The notes: a model not told the origin generated them from the sequence alone. 15,007 bases of DNA from CAIYRG01 sp036273455 (GCA_036273455.1 DASUHP010000148.1:1-15007), one strand, 5' to 3'; numbered from the stretch's first letter, positions 7,601 to 13,916 are shown. Numbers and translations are program-made.

Positions 7601-8782
7601 AACCGCCAATTGTTGAATCAGATCAATGAACGTGAACGCGTGGAATCCACTCTGCGGCAGATGCAGCGCCTTGAAGCGGTCGGGCAACTGACCTCGGGCG
7701 TCGCCCATGATTTCAATAATCTTCTGACCGTCGTGCTCGGCAACATCACCTTTCTCGAACGCTCGCTTCCCAGGGACGATGAGAAAGCGAGATTGCGGCT
7801 GTCCTATATGCGCAGCGCCGCCGAACGCGGAGCGAAACTGACAGCACAGTTGCTGGCATTCTCGCGCCGGCAGAAACTCGAACCGAAGGTCATCGGGCTG
7901 AACGAGGCGCTTGGAACACTCTCCGGGCTCATGCGAAGCACGATCGGCGCCAGCTTTCGTCTCGAACTGGAACTCGCCGGCGACCTGTGGCCCGCGCTGG
8001 CCGATCCGACCCAACTCGAACTCGTGATTTTCAACCTGGTCATCAACGCACGCGATGCCAGCAAGGTCGGCAGCACCATCACCGTGACGACGGCGAATGT
8101 CCTGCTCGCTGCATCCGAACGGCCGGAGCAACCGCCGCCGGGCGAATATGTCATGGTCGCGGTGTCCGACACAGGAACCGGCATGACGCCCGAAGTTGTG
8201 GCGAAATGTTTCGAACCTTTTTTCACCACCAAGGGGGTTGGACGCGGCTCGGGCCTTGGGCTCAGCCAGGTGCTCGGTTTCGCGCAGCAGTCCGGAGGTG
8301 GGGTGGATATCGACTCCGTGCCTGGGCGGGGCACGGCGGTGCGCGTGTATCTGCCGCGCGCCGCCACAAGGGCTGGCGCGGCGCAAAAAACTGCCGACGC
8401 GCCGGCCGAAATTTCGCAAAGCCATTCCGGCCGTATCTTGCTTGTCGATGACGATCCCGATGTGCGCGAAGTGACGGCCGCGATGCTGAAAAACGCTGGT
8501 TACGACGTCTCCGAAGCCGGCAGCGGAGGCGCCGCCATCGATGCGCTGGCGCGCACCGGCGCCATCGACGCCGTCATTCTCGATTTTGCCATGCCGGGGA
8601 TGAACGGCTCCGAACTGGCACAGACCATTCGCAAGAGCCGTCCACAGCTGCCAATCCTGTTCGTCACCGGCTATGCCGATATTCAGGCGCTCGCGGATGA
8701 ACCCGTGGACCGGATCCTCCACAAGCCGTTTGATGAAAACCAGCTTCTCAGCAAGATTCGCGCCGCGATCACCGCCCAATAA
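4691..8782 (+). CDS. Double hybrid sensor histidine kinase (PAS/GAF-HK-REC-GAF-HK-REC)
   Basis: The protein is 1363 aa if it starts at GTG 4691, just before the family's usual opening FLAGGGE; a weak GGGG lies 11 bases upstream. Domain order: PAS-like region (about 17-165, with QPIWIGWGPDLIYLYNDPY); GAF-like region (170-345); HisKA with SHEFRTPLT, phospho-acceptor His366; ATPase with N-box NLLSNAFKY (about 478), DTGVGIP and GSGIGLALV; receiver 637-750 with acidic pair DD and Asp686 in VTDVMMP; a second GAF (775-938, VGATVAAELDLERAV); a coiled coil (about 940-993); a second HisKA with VAHDFNNLL, His1006; ATPase with NLVINARDA, DTGTGM and GSGLGLS; and a C-terminal receiver (1248-1363) with Asp1298 and a terminal HKPF lysine. 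No membrane segment is visible, so it is cytoplasmic. All catalytic residues appear intact. No DNA-binding output or partner regulator gene is adjacent. The ligand is unknown. Confidence 0.93.
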   Translation: MSTAPAPPHGGDSDERFLAGGGELGERMRAYDWASTPLGPPPSWPRSLKTAVRIMLTSRQPIWIGWGPDLIYLYNDPYKSIIGGKHPWALGKPTRQVWAEIWNEIGPMLDQAMRGDEGTYVEAQRLIMERNGYPEETYYTFSYSPVPDDEGRSAGIICANTDDTRKVIGERQLALLRDLAAGTAQARNWRDACEYSAQALSTDRRDLPFALIYVSGPGTPGLSLVARSGISADHPAAPQSLAAGNESVWAIDDALTRHELTVAGGLASRFLGADALPCGPWEKSCDQAAIVPVLPAGETGRAGILIAGLNPYRLFDSFYRDFLGLVAGQIGAAIGNAQAYEEERKRAEALAEIDRAKTTFFSNISHEFRTPLTLILGPLEELLAKRPAQSSRDLLGIAHRNGLRLLRLVNALLDFARLEAGHIKPVFETVDLGPFTAELAANFRPLMDKAGLKFEVDCPPLHVTVFVDRNMWERIVLNLLSNAFKYTLNGGVRIALTPAGQGVELSVTDTGVGIPPEELPRLFERFHRIEGQQGRSFEGSGIGLALVHDLVKLHGGAIRVDSETGKGSRFTITLPSGSEHLPRDRINAARESAALSINPDIFVAEAERWLPDVVQGEALPVHTALGKLARAEPQQGRILFADDNADLRSYTGRLLRQAGYEVMLSEDGAAALDAAGKHAPDLIVTDVMMPRMDGFALLKALRERPDLHDVPVILLSARAGEEARTEGLVAGADDYLTKPFSASELLARIATNLTVGEVRRGEKNRLEEEARTLETLNRVGATVAAELDLERAVQTVTDAATELTGADFGAFFYNLVDKQGEKFTLYAISGLPREAFAKFPQPRNTEVFGPVFRGESVVRSDDVTKDARYGKNAPYHGMPEGHPPVRSFLAAPVISRSGEVLGGLFFGHSRTGVFDARAERLVTGIASQAAIAIDNARLYRSLSENEDRLAKLNENLEQRVEERTSELATANRQLLNQINERERVESTLRQMQRLEAVGQLTSGVAHDFNNLLTVVLGNITFLERSLPRDDEKARLRLSYMRSAAERGAKLTAQLLAFSRRQKLEPKVIGLNEALGTLSGLMRSTIGASFRLELELAGDLWPALADPTQLELVIFNLVINARDASKVGSTITVTTANVLLAASERPEQPPPGEYVMVAVSDTGTGMTPEVVAKCFEPFFTTKGVGRGSGLGLSQVLGFAQQSGGGVDIDSVPGRGTAVRVYLPRAATRAGAAQKTADAPAEISQSHSGRILLVDDDPDVREVTAAMLKNAGYDVSEAGSGGAAIDALARTGAIDAVILDFAMPGMNGSELAQTIRKSRPQLPILFVTGYADIQALADEPVDRILHKPFDENQLLSKIRAAITAQ

Positions 8783-8809
8783 CCGGCAACCTTCGAAGAT
8801 GAAGCCGGT
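8782..8809 (+). terminator. Possible weak hairpin after the kinase gene
   Basis: ACCGGC (8782-8787) can pair with GCCGGT (8804-8809), leaving a 16-base loop that includes the palindrome CTTCGAAG. There is no U-tract. The next gene, on the other strand, ends at 8883, so a terminator is expected around here, but this is weak evidence. Confidence 0.25.
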
Positions 8810-8882
8810 ATGGAGATGACCAGCACCGCGGCTTTGCCGGCGAATATGGCGCGCCCCGTCACCCGTCGATCCCCGCCCCGGC

Positions 8883-9242
8883 CTACGGCTTCACCGTAAA
8901 GGTGAACGATCCTTCGGTACGGTGGGTATCGGCAGAAACCACATGCCAACTGACGCGATAGCTGCCGGGCATCAGCATCGGCAGGCCGGCGACCAGATCG
9001 CGATGTGCCGGATCGCCGAACTGCAATTTTGGCAATGGTACCGCAGCGCCGCGCGCATCCGTCATGTTCACGCCGGATAGCACCAGCTCCACAGCCTCAC
9101 TGAATTCCAGCCTCAGCTCACTGGGGCCGCGTTCGACGGTCGATCCTACGGCGGGAAGCGCCTTGACGAGAAAAGCATGTGCCTCGGCCCGCGGGCCGAT
9201 CGCGACAAAACAGACAGCCATGACTGCAAGCATCTGGCGCAT
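8883..9242 (-). CDS. copC: CopC-domain periplasmic copper-binding protein
   Basis: The protein is 119 aa from ATG 9242, which sits 2 bases after the stop of the gene upstream on the same strand; longer upstream starts would run into that gene. Residues 1-21 form a Sec signal ending PRAEA, so the mature chain begins HAFLVKALPAVGS, as in CopC. The core LRLEFSEAVEL and GSYRVSWHVVSADTHRTEGSFTFTV is the CopC beta-sandwich signature. In CopC, Cu(II) is bound by the N-terminal His with a D-x-H pair. Here these would be His22 (mature His1), Asp105 and His107. The Met-rich Cu(I) site is not visible, so this looks like a Cu(II)-only CopC. No copD gene lies alongside. It is probably the last gene of an operon with the barrel-like and DUF2946 genes. 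Confidence 0.9.
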   Translation of the reverse strand: MRQMLAVMAVCFVAIGPRAEAHAFLVKALPAVGSTVERGPSELRLEFSEAVELVLSGVNMTDARGAAVPLPKLQFGDPAHRDLVAGLPMLMPGSYRVSWHVVSADTHRTEGSFTFTVKP

Positions 9243-9244
9243 GA

Positions 9245-10150
9245 TCACGCTCCGAATAATGGCCGGCCAATCGTTTGAGGGAAAAGGTCGTCGATGAAGA
9301 GGTGAAACTGCGCGATGAACCCAACGCTTCGCCCCGATGCGCGGTTCACCGGAATCAGCGCCTCCGCGCCGAGCTGAAAATATTGCCCCGCCCACAGCAC
9401 CCCGGGAGCGATATTCCCGGTCACTTTCTGGCTGACTTGGTCGATCGGCTTCTGCAGCGAAAATTCAACCAATGGAATCATGCGGTCGAATGGCGGCCGC
9501 AGTCCGGCGTCGACGACCTGCGTCTGCAAATAGGTCAGGCTGTATTCTACAGCGAGTCCGAATTGCAGCGCATCATTCGGGCCGCCCGTGGCGCGTGCCG
9601 CTATTGGCAGGCTGACGCCGGCCGTTCCGGTGACCGCAATCGGCCGCAGCAGGCTGCTTGCCGGCGCAATGTCGCCGAAGCCTTTGCCGAAATAAAATGT
9701 CGGCGTGATCGTGCTGAAGCTGTCGGCGCCAATGCGTTTCGCGCCGGTGCCGCCGATATCGGCATCACCGCCGATCGCCAGGATGGTCTCATGCACGGGA
9801 TCGACGAAAAGCTGGTATTTGGCGCCGAGTGCGAGATTGTCGAACCCTTCCACCGCAGGACCGCCGGGCGGCCGGACGTCAAGCCAGGTCGCGGCGATCT
9901 CCACCGCGAAACTGCTGGTGAGCCGTTTGGCAAGGTCCGCAGATACGCTGAGATTGGCGGTGCCGTCCTCGTCTTTCGACCAGGAGGTCGTCGGAAAACT
10001 CCATTCATCCGCCACAAACGGATCATCGCTGATCAGTGTTGCCGGAAAAAATCGCGCACCGGCAAAGCCATGCGCATCTGCTGTGTCCGGACAGGCGACT
10101 GTCCATATCGCGCCGGCGACAAGGCCAACGCGTAAGATTCGAATTTGCAT
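9245..10150 (-). CDS. Exported beta-rich (outer-membrane barrel-like) protein of the copper cassette
   Basis: The protein is 301 aa. The signal peptide runs to PDTADA (residue 26), predicting a mature start HGFAGARFFP. The rest alternates polar and hydrophobic residues in strands separated by Gly/Asp/Pro turns (for example NLALGAKYQLFV, QFGLAVEYSLTYL, YFQLGAEALIPV) and ends in an aromatic-containing strand. This suggests an outer-membrane barrel, perhaps about 12 strands; the count is inferred. I recall the HGFAG-RFFPATL opening in uncharacterised alphaproteobacterial and betaproteobacterial proteins but know no assigned function. It lies 48 bases after the DUF2946 gene and 2 bases before copC, which supports an operon and a role in metal handling across the envelope. 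Only a weak GGGG precedes the start. The CDS is firm; the function is inferred from context. Confidence 0.82.
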   Translation of the reverse strand: MQIRILRVGLVAGAIWTVACPDTADAHGFAGARFFPATLISDDPFVADEWSFPTTSWSKDEDGTANLSVSADLAKRLTSSFAVEIAATWLDVRPPGGPAVEGFDNLALGAKYQLFVDPVHETILAIGGDADIGGTGAKRIGADSFSTITPTFYFGKGFGDIAPASSLLRPIAVTGTAGVSLPIAARATGGPNDALQFGLAVEYSLTYLQTQVVDAGLRPPFDRMIPLVEFSLQKPIDQVSQKVTGNIAPGVLWAGQYFQLGAEALIPVNRASGRSVGFIAQFHLFIDDLFPQTIGRPLFGA

Positions 10151-10198
10151 TGAGAGACCCCGGCTGAGAGATCGCGCTTCGCGAGAAGCGCCCGCGCC

Positions 10199-10651
10199 TT
10201 ACTGGAATGCTGCAACAGCAGCCGGAGGTGCCCGGGTAATGAACGGCGAATAGACCCGCCGCAAGATCGCCGGCGATGCAACGGCGAAACGGTCCGCCCG
10301 CGAAACAACCAGAAGGAAGAGCAGCAGCGCAGCCACCTGAACCAGAACCGGCGTGATATGCGCTGCCGCGCACATCGGGCACTGCGTGTCTCCGCCATTA
10401 TCCGGTTTGACGGGAGCAGGATGGCCGGATGTGTCGAGCGCGACAGTGCGATAGCCATGCGCGGTGCAGATGATGATGGAATTCCCGCCATTGGCAGGCG
10501 ATGGTGCAAAGCCGCCGGTGAGACAGACGGGTGCAACCGCCTGGGCCAACAGGCCAAGCAGCCCGAGGCAGGCTGCGAGCAGGTCAATCGCCTGTCTGAA
10601 GCGCCGGGAATAGCGATATGCCGTGGTGCGGGTGCCGCTCACGCCCGGCAT
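10199..10651 (-). CDS. DUF2946 family membrane protein
   Basis: The protein is 150 aa. A hydrophobic segment at about 21-42 (signal anchor) is followed by an exposed loop, then a second hydrophobic helix at about 100-117. The loop carries C-x2-H (ICTAHG, Cys62/His65) and C-x2-C-x3-H (CPMCAAAH, Cys91/Cys94/His98). The tail ends with a RAPP motif. The paired Cys/His motifs, the two helices and RAPP match the DUF2946 family, which is often found beside copper-related genes; its biochemical role is not established. A copper-binding loop facing the periplasm is a reasonable inference. It starts 42 bases after the crotonase stop and leads into the barrel-like gene and copC. GTG four codons in is an alternative start. 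Confidence 0.85.
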   Translation of the reverse strand: MPGVSGTRTTAYRYSRRFRQAIDLLAACLGLLGLLAQAVAPVCLTGGFAPSPANGGNSIIICTAHGYRTVALDTSGHPAPVKPDNGGDTQCPMCAAAHITPVLVQVAALLLFLLVVSRADRFAVASPAILRRVYSPFITRAPPAAVAAFQ

Positions 10652-10693
10652 TCTACGACTTTCGACGCGCCGGCGAAATGCGGCGCATCGGCA

Positions 10694-11455
10694 TCAGGAC
10701 GGTGGCGTCTTGCGGCGGAAGAATGCCTCGATGGCCGCTCTCGGCTCTCCCGAACGTAAGCGTTCAATGAAAATCGCGTTCTCCTGATCCATGCGCGCAT
10801 GTAATCCATCCACCGGACCGCGCATCAGCTCGCGCGTCAGCCGGACGGCAGCTTCCGGGAGATCCGCAATCGCTCGCGCCGCTTTCGCGGCCTCTGCATC
10901 CACTTCGCCGCTGGGAACCACAAGATTGACCAGCCCGAGCGCTCTTGCCTCCGCCGCAGTGAACGAATGGCCCATGACCAGCATCTCGAATGCGCGCCGC
11001 TGCCCGAAATGGAGCGGCGCGAGCAGGCTTGACGCAGCTTCCGGCACCAGGCCGAGTCCGACGAAAGGCGTGGCAAACCGCGCATCCCCGGCAGCGACCA
11101 CGAAGTCGCAATGCAACAACATCGTGGTGCCGATGCCGATCGCCAGTCCATTCACCGCCGCGACAATCGGCTTGCGGCAGTCAACCAGCGTGTGCAGGAA
11201 CCGCGTCGCCGGGCGGTTCGGGCCGTCCGTGTTGTCCATTTCGCCAAGAAAATCCGCGAGGTCGTTGCCCACCGTAAATGCGCCGCGAATGCCGGCGATG
11301 ATGATGCAGCGCAGGGCATCGCTGGCGTTCGTGCTTTCCAGCGCCCCGGTCATCGCGTCATACATTGCGAGGTTGATCGCATTCTTTTTCCCGGCGCGGT
11401 TCATCCGGATTGTCCGGACACCTCCTTCGTCGGTGATGATGACATCGCCGCTCAT
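10694..11455 (-). CDS. Crotonase-family protein, enoyl-CoA delta-isomerase type
   Basis: The protein is 253 aa from ATG 11455 (MSGDVIITDEGG), the natural N-terminus of the fold, with GAAAG-like pairing just upstream. The longer open frame to 11572 covers the divergent promoter region and is not needed. Crotonase signatures are clear: AFTVGNDLADF (first oxyanion-hole loop) and NGLAIGIGTTMLLHCDFV (second). The two glutamates used by enoyl-CoA hydratases are missing: the position after GGGC is Thr111 here, and the QPE position is Phe131. Instead Glu139 in LVPEAASS matches the catalytic Glu of delta3,delta2-enoyl-CoA isomerases (SPEGCSS in ECI). It therefore more likely shifts double bonds of unsaturated acyl-CoAs in beta-oxidation than hydrates them. 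It is upstream of the DUF2946 gene on the same strand but has no obvious functional tie to copper. Confidence 0.88.
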   Translation of the reverse strand: MSGDVIITDEGGVRTIRMNRAGKKNAINLAMYDAMTGALESTNASDALRCIIIAGIRGAFTVGNDLADFLGEMDNTDGPNRPATRFLHTLVDCRKPIVAAVNGLAIGIGTTMLLHCDFVVAAGDARFATPFVGLGLVPEAASSLLAPLHFGQRRAFEMLVMGHSFTAAEARALGLVNLVVPSGEVDAEAAKAARAIADLPEAAVRLTRELMRGPVDGLHARMDQENAIFIERLRSGEPRAAIEAFFRRKTPPS

Positions 11456-11532
11456 GCTTTCACGTTTGTATTTGCCCTGGGCGGATACTCCCCCAAGTGG
11501 AGATTTTTTCAACCCTTGCCGGGGGCGAATGG

Positions 11533-11566
11533 CTTGACTCGGAGGTAAGTATAGTCCTATATAGGA
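11533..11566 (+). promoter_or_regulatory. Sigma-70-type promoter with 12-bp palindrome over the -10 box
   Basis: CTTGAC (11533-11538) and CTATAT (11557-11562) are separated by 18 bases; TTGACT to CTATAT is 17. This nearly equals the rhizobial housekeeping consensus CTTGAC-N17-CTATAT. The -10 box lies inside the perfect palindrome TCCTATATAGGA (11555-11566), a possible operator. Transcription would begin near 11569, which excludes ATG 11566 as an ordinary start. Confidence 0.7.
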
Positions 11567-11589
11567 TGGCAACCAACGAGAGAACCAAC

Positions 11590-12327
11590 ATGGATGATAT
11601 TCCCACTTCTGCTGCCCGCGCGATCGACAACGCCGAAAAGGCCCTCGTGATCAGCGCCATTCGCAAAGCCGCGGCAGACAATGGCGGATTGCCGCCGGCC
11701 GAAGCCACATTCCGGCAGGCGACCGGATTCCCGGGCTTCACGTGGCGCGGCAAGTACTGGGCGCGGTGGACAGATGCGCTCAGCGAAGCCGGTTTCAGCA
11801 GTCACCGCAGGGCCGGAAAGGACGACGAATCCCTGTTGTCAAAGCTTGCCGAAGCGGTGCGCGACTACCAGCGCATTCCGACTATCGTTGAAATGACCCA
11901 CTACGCGCGGACCCATCCCGGCTTCCCGTCGCAAGTCACCCTGGTCCGCCGCTTTGAGACCAAGCACAACCTGATTGACAGACTGCGGCGCTGGGCGGAA
12001 TCAAAACCGGAGATGGCGGATATTGCGGTGTTTTGCAGCCGCGACCGGAATCGAAAGGTGCGGCGCGACGAACTTCCTGCGGTTTATCTTTTGCGGTCCG
12101 GAGAGTTCTTCAAAATCGGCTGGAGCAATACGCTGGCCAAGCGAATTGAAGATCTCCAGAGCGGTCTGCCGGAACTGGCAGAACTCGTGCATGTGATCCG
12201 CACACCCGATCCGCGCGGCGTCGAAGCCCTCTGGCACCGGCGGTTTTCCGCCCGCCGCGTAAAGGGCGAATGGTTCAGACTGACACCGGACGACGTCGCC
12301 GCCTTCTGCAGCGAAACCCGCCCGTAG
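11590..12327 (+). CDS. GIY-YIG (T5orf172/MUG113-like) protein with homing-endonuclease-associated repeats
   Basis: The protein is 245 aa from ATG 11590, chosen because GAGAGAA (11578-11584) sits 5 bases upstream and the promoter's expected start site is about 11569. ATG 11566 is the alternative. Residues 16-69 (LPPAEATFRQATGFPGFTWR, then YWARWTDALSEAGF) match the homing-endonuclease-associated repeat; residues 78-135 look like a second, more divergent copy. These repeats are thought to bind DNA. The C-terminal domain (162-240) is a compact GIY-YIG fold: VYLL with Tyr166, FKIG at 174-177, Arg185, Glu212 in GVEALWHRRF, and GEWF at 226-229. The expected catalytic Arg and Glu are present, so nuclease activity is possible. 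No modification, integrase or phage genes are nearby. It could be a solitary nuclease or a DNA-binding regulator derived from one. Confidence 0.85.
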   Translation: MDDIPTSAARAIDNAEKALVISAIRKAAADNGGLPPAEATFRQATGFPGFTWRGKYWARWTDALSEAGFSSHRRAGKDDESLLSKLAEAVRDYQRIPTIVEMTHYARTHPGFPSQVTLVRRFETKHNLIDRLRRWAESKPEMADIAVFCSRDRNRKVRRDELPAVYLLRSGEFFKIGWSNTLAKRIEDLQSGLPELAELVHVIRTPDPRGVEALWHRRFSARRVKGEWFRLTPDDVAAFCSETRP

Positions 12328-12337
12328 AGCAGATCGC

Positions 12338-12355
12338 AAGCCCCTCGCGGGGGTT
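12338..12355 (+). terminator. Possible hairpin after the GIY-YIG gene
   Basis: CCCC (12341-12344) pairs with GGGG around a TCGC loop, extended by AA/TT beyond one mismatch. It begins 11 bases after the stop codon. It is short and lacks a U-tract, so it is only a candidate. Confidence 0.3.
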
Positions 12356-12464
12356 ACAGATGGTGATCGCAGCAAAAATGCGGTGCCTTATGTCGGAAAG
12401 CGGACTGATGAAACCGTAAGCTGTGCGTAACAAAGCGCGGCCTGAATGATGCAGCTGGGTAGTT

Positions 12465-12692
12465 ATGGGTAGTGCGCTAACGGCCGATGAGTGCCTGAAA
12501 CAGGCGGCGGAATACCTCGAACTCGCCCGCCATACATCGGACCCCGATCTGCGCAACGACTACATAAAACTGGCGCGCGGTCTGACGGAGCTTGCGGGCA
12601 AGCTGCACACAGATTTCGGGCCCGCCGGGACTGGCGATGTGCGGCCCGCGAACAAGAAGCCGGCGCGGCCACCCCGCCCAAAGTCAGAGTAG
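12465..12692 (+). CDS. Small helical conserved protein
   Basis: The protein is 75 aa and cytoplasmic, with no signal or membrane segment. Residues 4-46 (SALTADECLKQAAEYLELAR, then SDPDLRNDYIKLARGLTELAGKL) form two predicted amphipathic helices. This matches a very common small-protein family of Hyphomicrobiales with an A-EC-x-A-x-EYLELA opening and an L-R-x-x-LA-x-x-W/L-x-x-LA second helix. The tail is Pro/Lys/Arg-rich and probably disordered. No function is known. ATG 12465 lacks a good ribosome binding site, but the family's N-terminus begins right there. It stands alone, 137 bases after the GIY-YIG gene. Confidence 0.75.
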   Translation: MGSALTADECLKQAAEYLELARHTSDPDLRNDYIKLARGLTELAGKLHTDFGPAGTGDVRPANKKPARPPRPKSE

Positions 12693-12757
12693 CGGCGCGA
12701 TTTTCTTCGCTGGTCCGCCAGCCATCGCGCGACCCGGACGGCGCAATCGGCTGGATT

Positions 12758-12771
12758 TTGATATGCATCAA
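12758..12771. promoter_or_regulatory. FNR/FixK-type binding site
   Basis: TTGATATGCATCAA is a perfect match to the FNR/FixK consensus TTGAT-N4-ATCAA. Its centre (12764.5) lies about 52 bases before the ATG of the methyltransferase gene. If it activates at the usual -41.5 position, transcription would start near 12806, though the -10 region there is weak. Because the site is palindromic it could also act elsewhere, but no gene diverges from it. Confidence 0.55.
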
Positions 12772-12816
12772 GACAGTCAGGCATACTGAATCCGCATTCG
12801 CATCGGGGGTTGAGCG

Positions 12817-13302
12817 ATGAACCGGACCGGGTCCTCCGTGCCGCGCGCACCGGTTGTGGTTCGCATCCCGCCGCCGGTCTGGGCATTTATCCTGCTGCTG
12901 ATTTCCTACGGTTTGACGCGCGGATTCCGGCTGCCCATCCTGCTGCACTCCAATGCTGCGGGTTTTGCGCTATTTGTCGCCGGCTTTTGCCTCGCGATCT
13001 GGGGCGAAAGAACCTTCGTGCATGCCGGAACCGAGCTGATGCCGTCATCGGCCACCAACAGCAAACTCGTCGCCCATGGTCCGTTCCGTTACACCCGCAA
13101 TCCGATGTATTCCGGTCTCCTGCTGGTCATGCTTGCCGTTGCACTGTATTTCGGCACCTGGCCGTTTTACCTCGCCCTCGTCCTGCTGTTTGTCCTGATC
13201 CAGGCCGCATTCATCCCCTTCGAGGAAGCGAAAATGGAGCGCCAATTCGGCCCCGCCTTCCGCGACTACAAATCCCGCACCCCCCGCTGGGGAATAGTTT
13301 AG
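12817..13302 (+). CDS. Membrane methyltransferase, ICMT/phospholipid methyltransferase family
   Basis: The protein is 161 aa; the GGGGG and GAGCG before ATG 12817 are a reasonable ribosome binding region. Hydrophobic segments lie at about 20-37, 46-63 and a long one at 100-134 that can form a hairpin of two helices. Between them is HGPFRYTRNPMYSG (87-100), the S-adenosylmethionine-binding signature of isoprenylcysteine carboxyl methyltransferase and PEMT-like proteins. Glu136/Glu137 in PFEEAKMERQFG and the YKSRTPRW tail complete the family pattern. Bacterial members methylate small molecules, lipids or other targets that cannot be told from sequence. The FNR/FixK-type box upstream suggests induction at low oxygen. 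It converges on the cupin gene. Confidence 0.88.
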   Translation: MNRTGSSVPRAPVVVRIPPPVWAFILLLISYGLTRGFRLPILLHSNAAGFALFVAGFCLAIWGERTFVHAGTELMPSSATNSKLVAHGPFRYTRNPMYSGLLLVMLAVALYFGTWPFYLALVLLFVLIQAAFIPFEEAKMERQFGPAFRDYKSRTPRWGIV

Positions 13303-13330
13303 GCAGCAAAACGCCAACGCAGTCCACTCT

Positions 13331-13402
13331 TTTCCTCCCTGGCTGCGGGGGGCGTGGCGGGGCTCTGCGCTTTCGCAGAGTGGGGCGGAGGGGGGAAATC
13401 CC
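13331..13402. terminator. Hairpin between the convergent methyltransferase and cupin genes
   Basis: A perfect 7-bp stem CTCTGCG (13363-13369) and CGCAGAG (13374-13380) closes on a CTTT loop. Farther out, the pyrimidine run TTTCCTCC near 13331 can pair with the GGGGGGAAA run near 13393-13400. The position between two gene ends, within 120 bases, suits a bidirectional terminator. Confidence 0.5.
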
Positions 13403-13421
13403 GCCGGTTCACCGGAACTTC

Positions 13422-13916
13422 CTATTTATCCGCCGGCGTCCGCCGCCGGATGTCCGTATACGGCGTACCGTCCCGGTGGATGTACATGGCCGGCTTCTGC
13501 TGTGGCGGATGCACCAGATCGATATCGGGATAAGACGCACCGTCGCCTTCGACCCGCGTGCCGATTTCCAGAATCACCGCATCGGCATTCGAACGGTTCT
13601 GCAGATGATGGCCGTTTTCGTCTCCGGCCTTGAAACCCGCCGCATCGCCGGCGCGCAGGGTTTCATCGCCTTCGTTCGTCACCAGAACGACTTCGCCCGA
13701 AAGCACAAAGACGAACTCATCTCCGTCCGTGTGCCAGTGCCGCTGACTCGACCAGCTGCCCGGCGGCAGGCGCAGTTGGTTGATCCCGAATTGCGTCAGT
13801 CCCGCGGCATCGCCCAGCCGTTTGCGCTGCCGCGCGCGGCAGGGCTCGTCGTAGGGCGGCGGATAGTAAGTGCCGGTGTGGATTGGCAATGAGGCCATAT
13901 CGATGCGTTTGGGCAT
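13422..13916 (-). CDS. Single-domain cupin protein
   Basis: The protein is 164 aa from ATG 13916 (MPKRIDMASLP), preceded by GAGGGGAG at good distance; the earlier ATG 13937 has no such site. The first cupin motif is G53-x6-HWH-x4-E, giving metal ligands His60, His62 and Glu67, followed by FVFVLSGE. The second motif, GDAAGFKAGDENGHHLQN, supplies His103 or His104. Metal binding is therefore likely, but the substrate is open: such stand-alone cupins include sugar-binding, dioxygenase-like and sensor proteins. There is no signal peptide, so it is cytoplasmic. It lies 28 bases after the cytochrome c stop, on the same strand, and is probably cotranscribed with it. Confidence 0.88.
   Translation of the reverse strand: MPKRIDMASLPIHTGTYYPPPYDEPCRARQRKRLGDAAGLTQFGINQLRLPPGSWSSQRHWHTDGDEFVFVLSGEVVLVTNEGDETLRAGDAAGFKAGDENGHHLQNRSNADAVILEIGTRVEGDGASYPDIDLVHPPQQKPAMYIHRDGTPYTDIRRRTPADK

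Noticed and set aside
7175..8779. 534-codon open frame on the - strand
   Set aside because: It is antisense to the second half of the histidine kinase, whose domains are unmistakable. The antisense product shows no motif.
10133..10150. Possible lipoprotein signal (TVAC) in the barrel-like protein
   Set aside because: The -3 residue is Thr rather than Leu/Val/Ile, and a better type I site (TADA before HGFAG) follows shortly after.
11488..11512. CTCC...GGAG followed by six T's, a possible + strand terminator
   Set aside because: The stem is only 4 bp and no + strand gene ends upstream. It lies in a divergent promoter region.
12810..13892. 360-codon open frame on the + strand
   Set aside because: It overlaps the methyltransferase in another frame and runs antisense to the cupin. 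Both of those have clear family motifs; this one does not.
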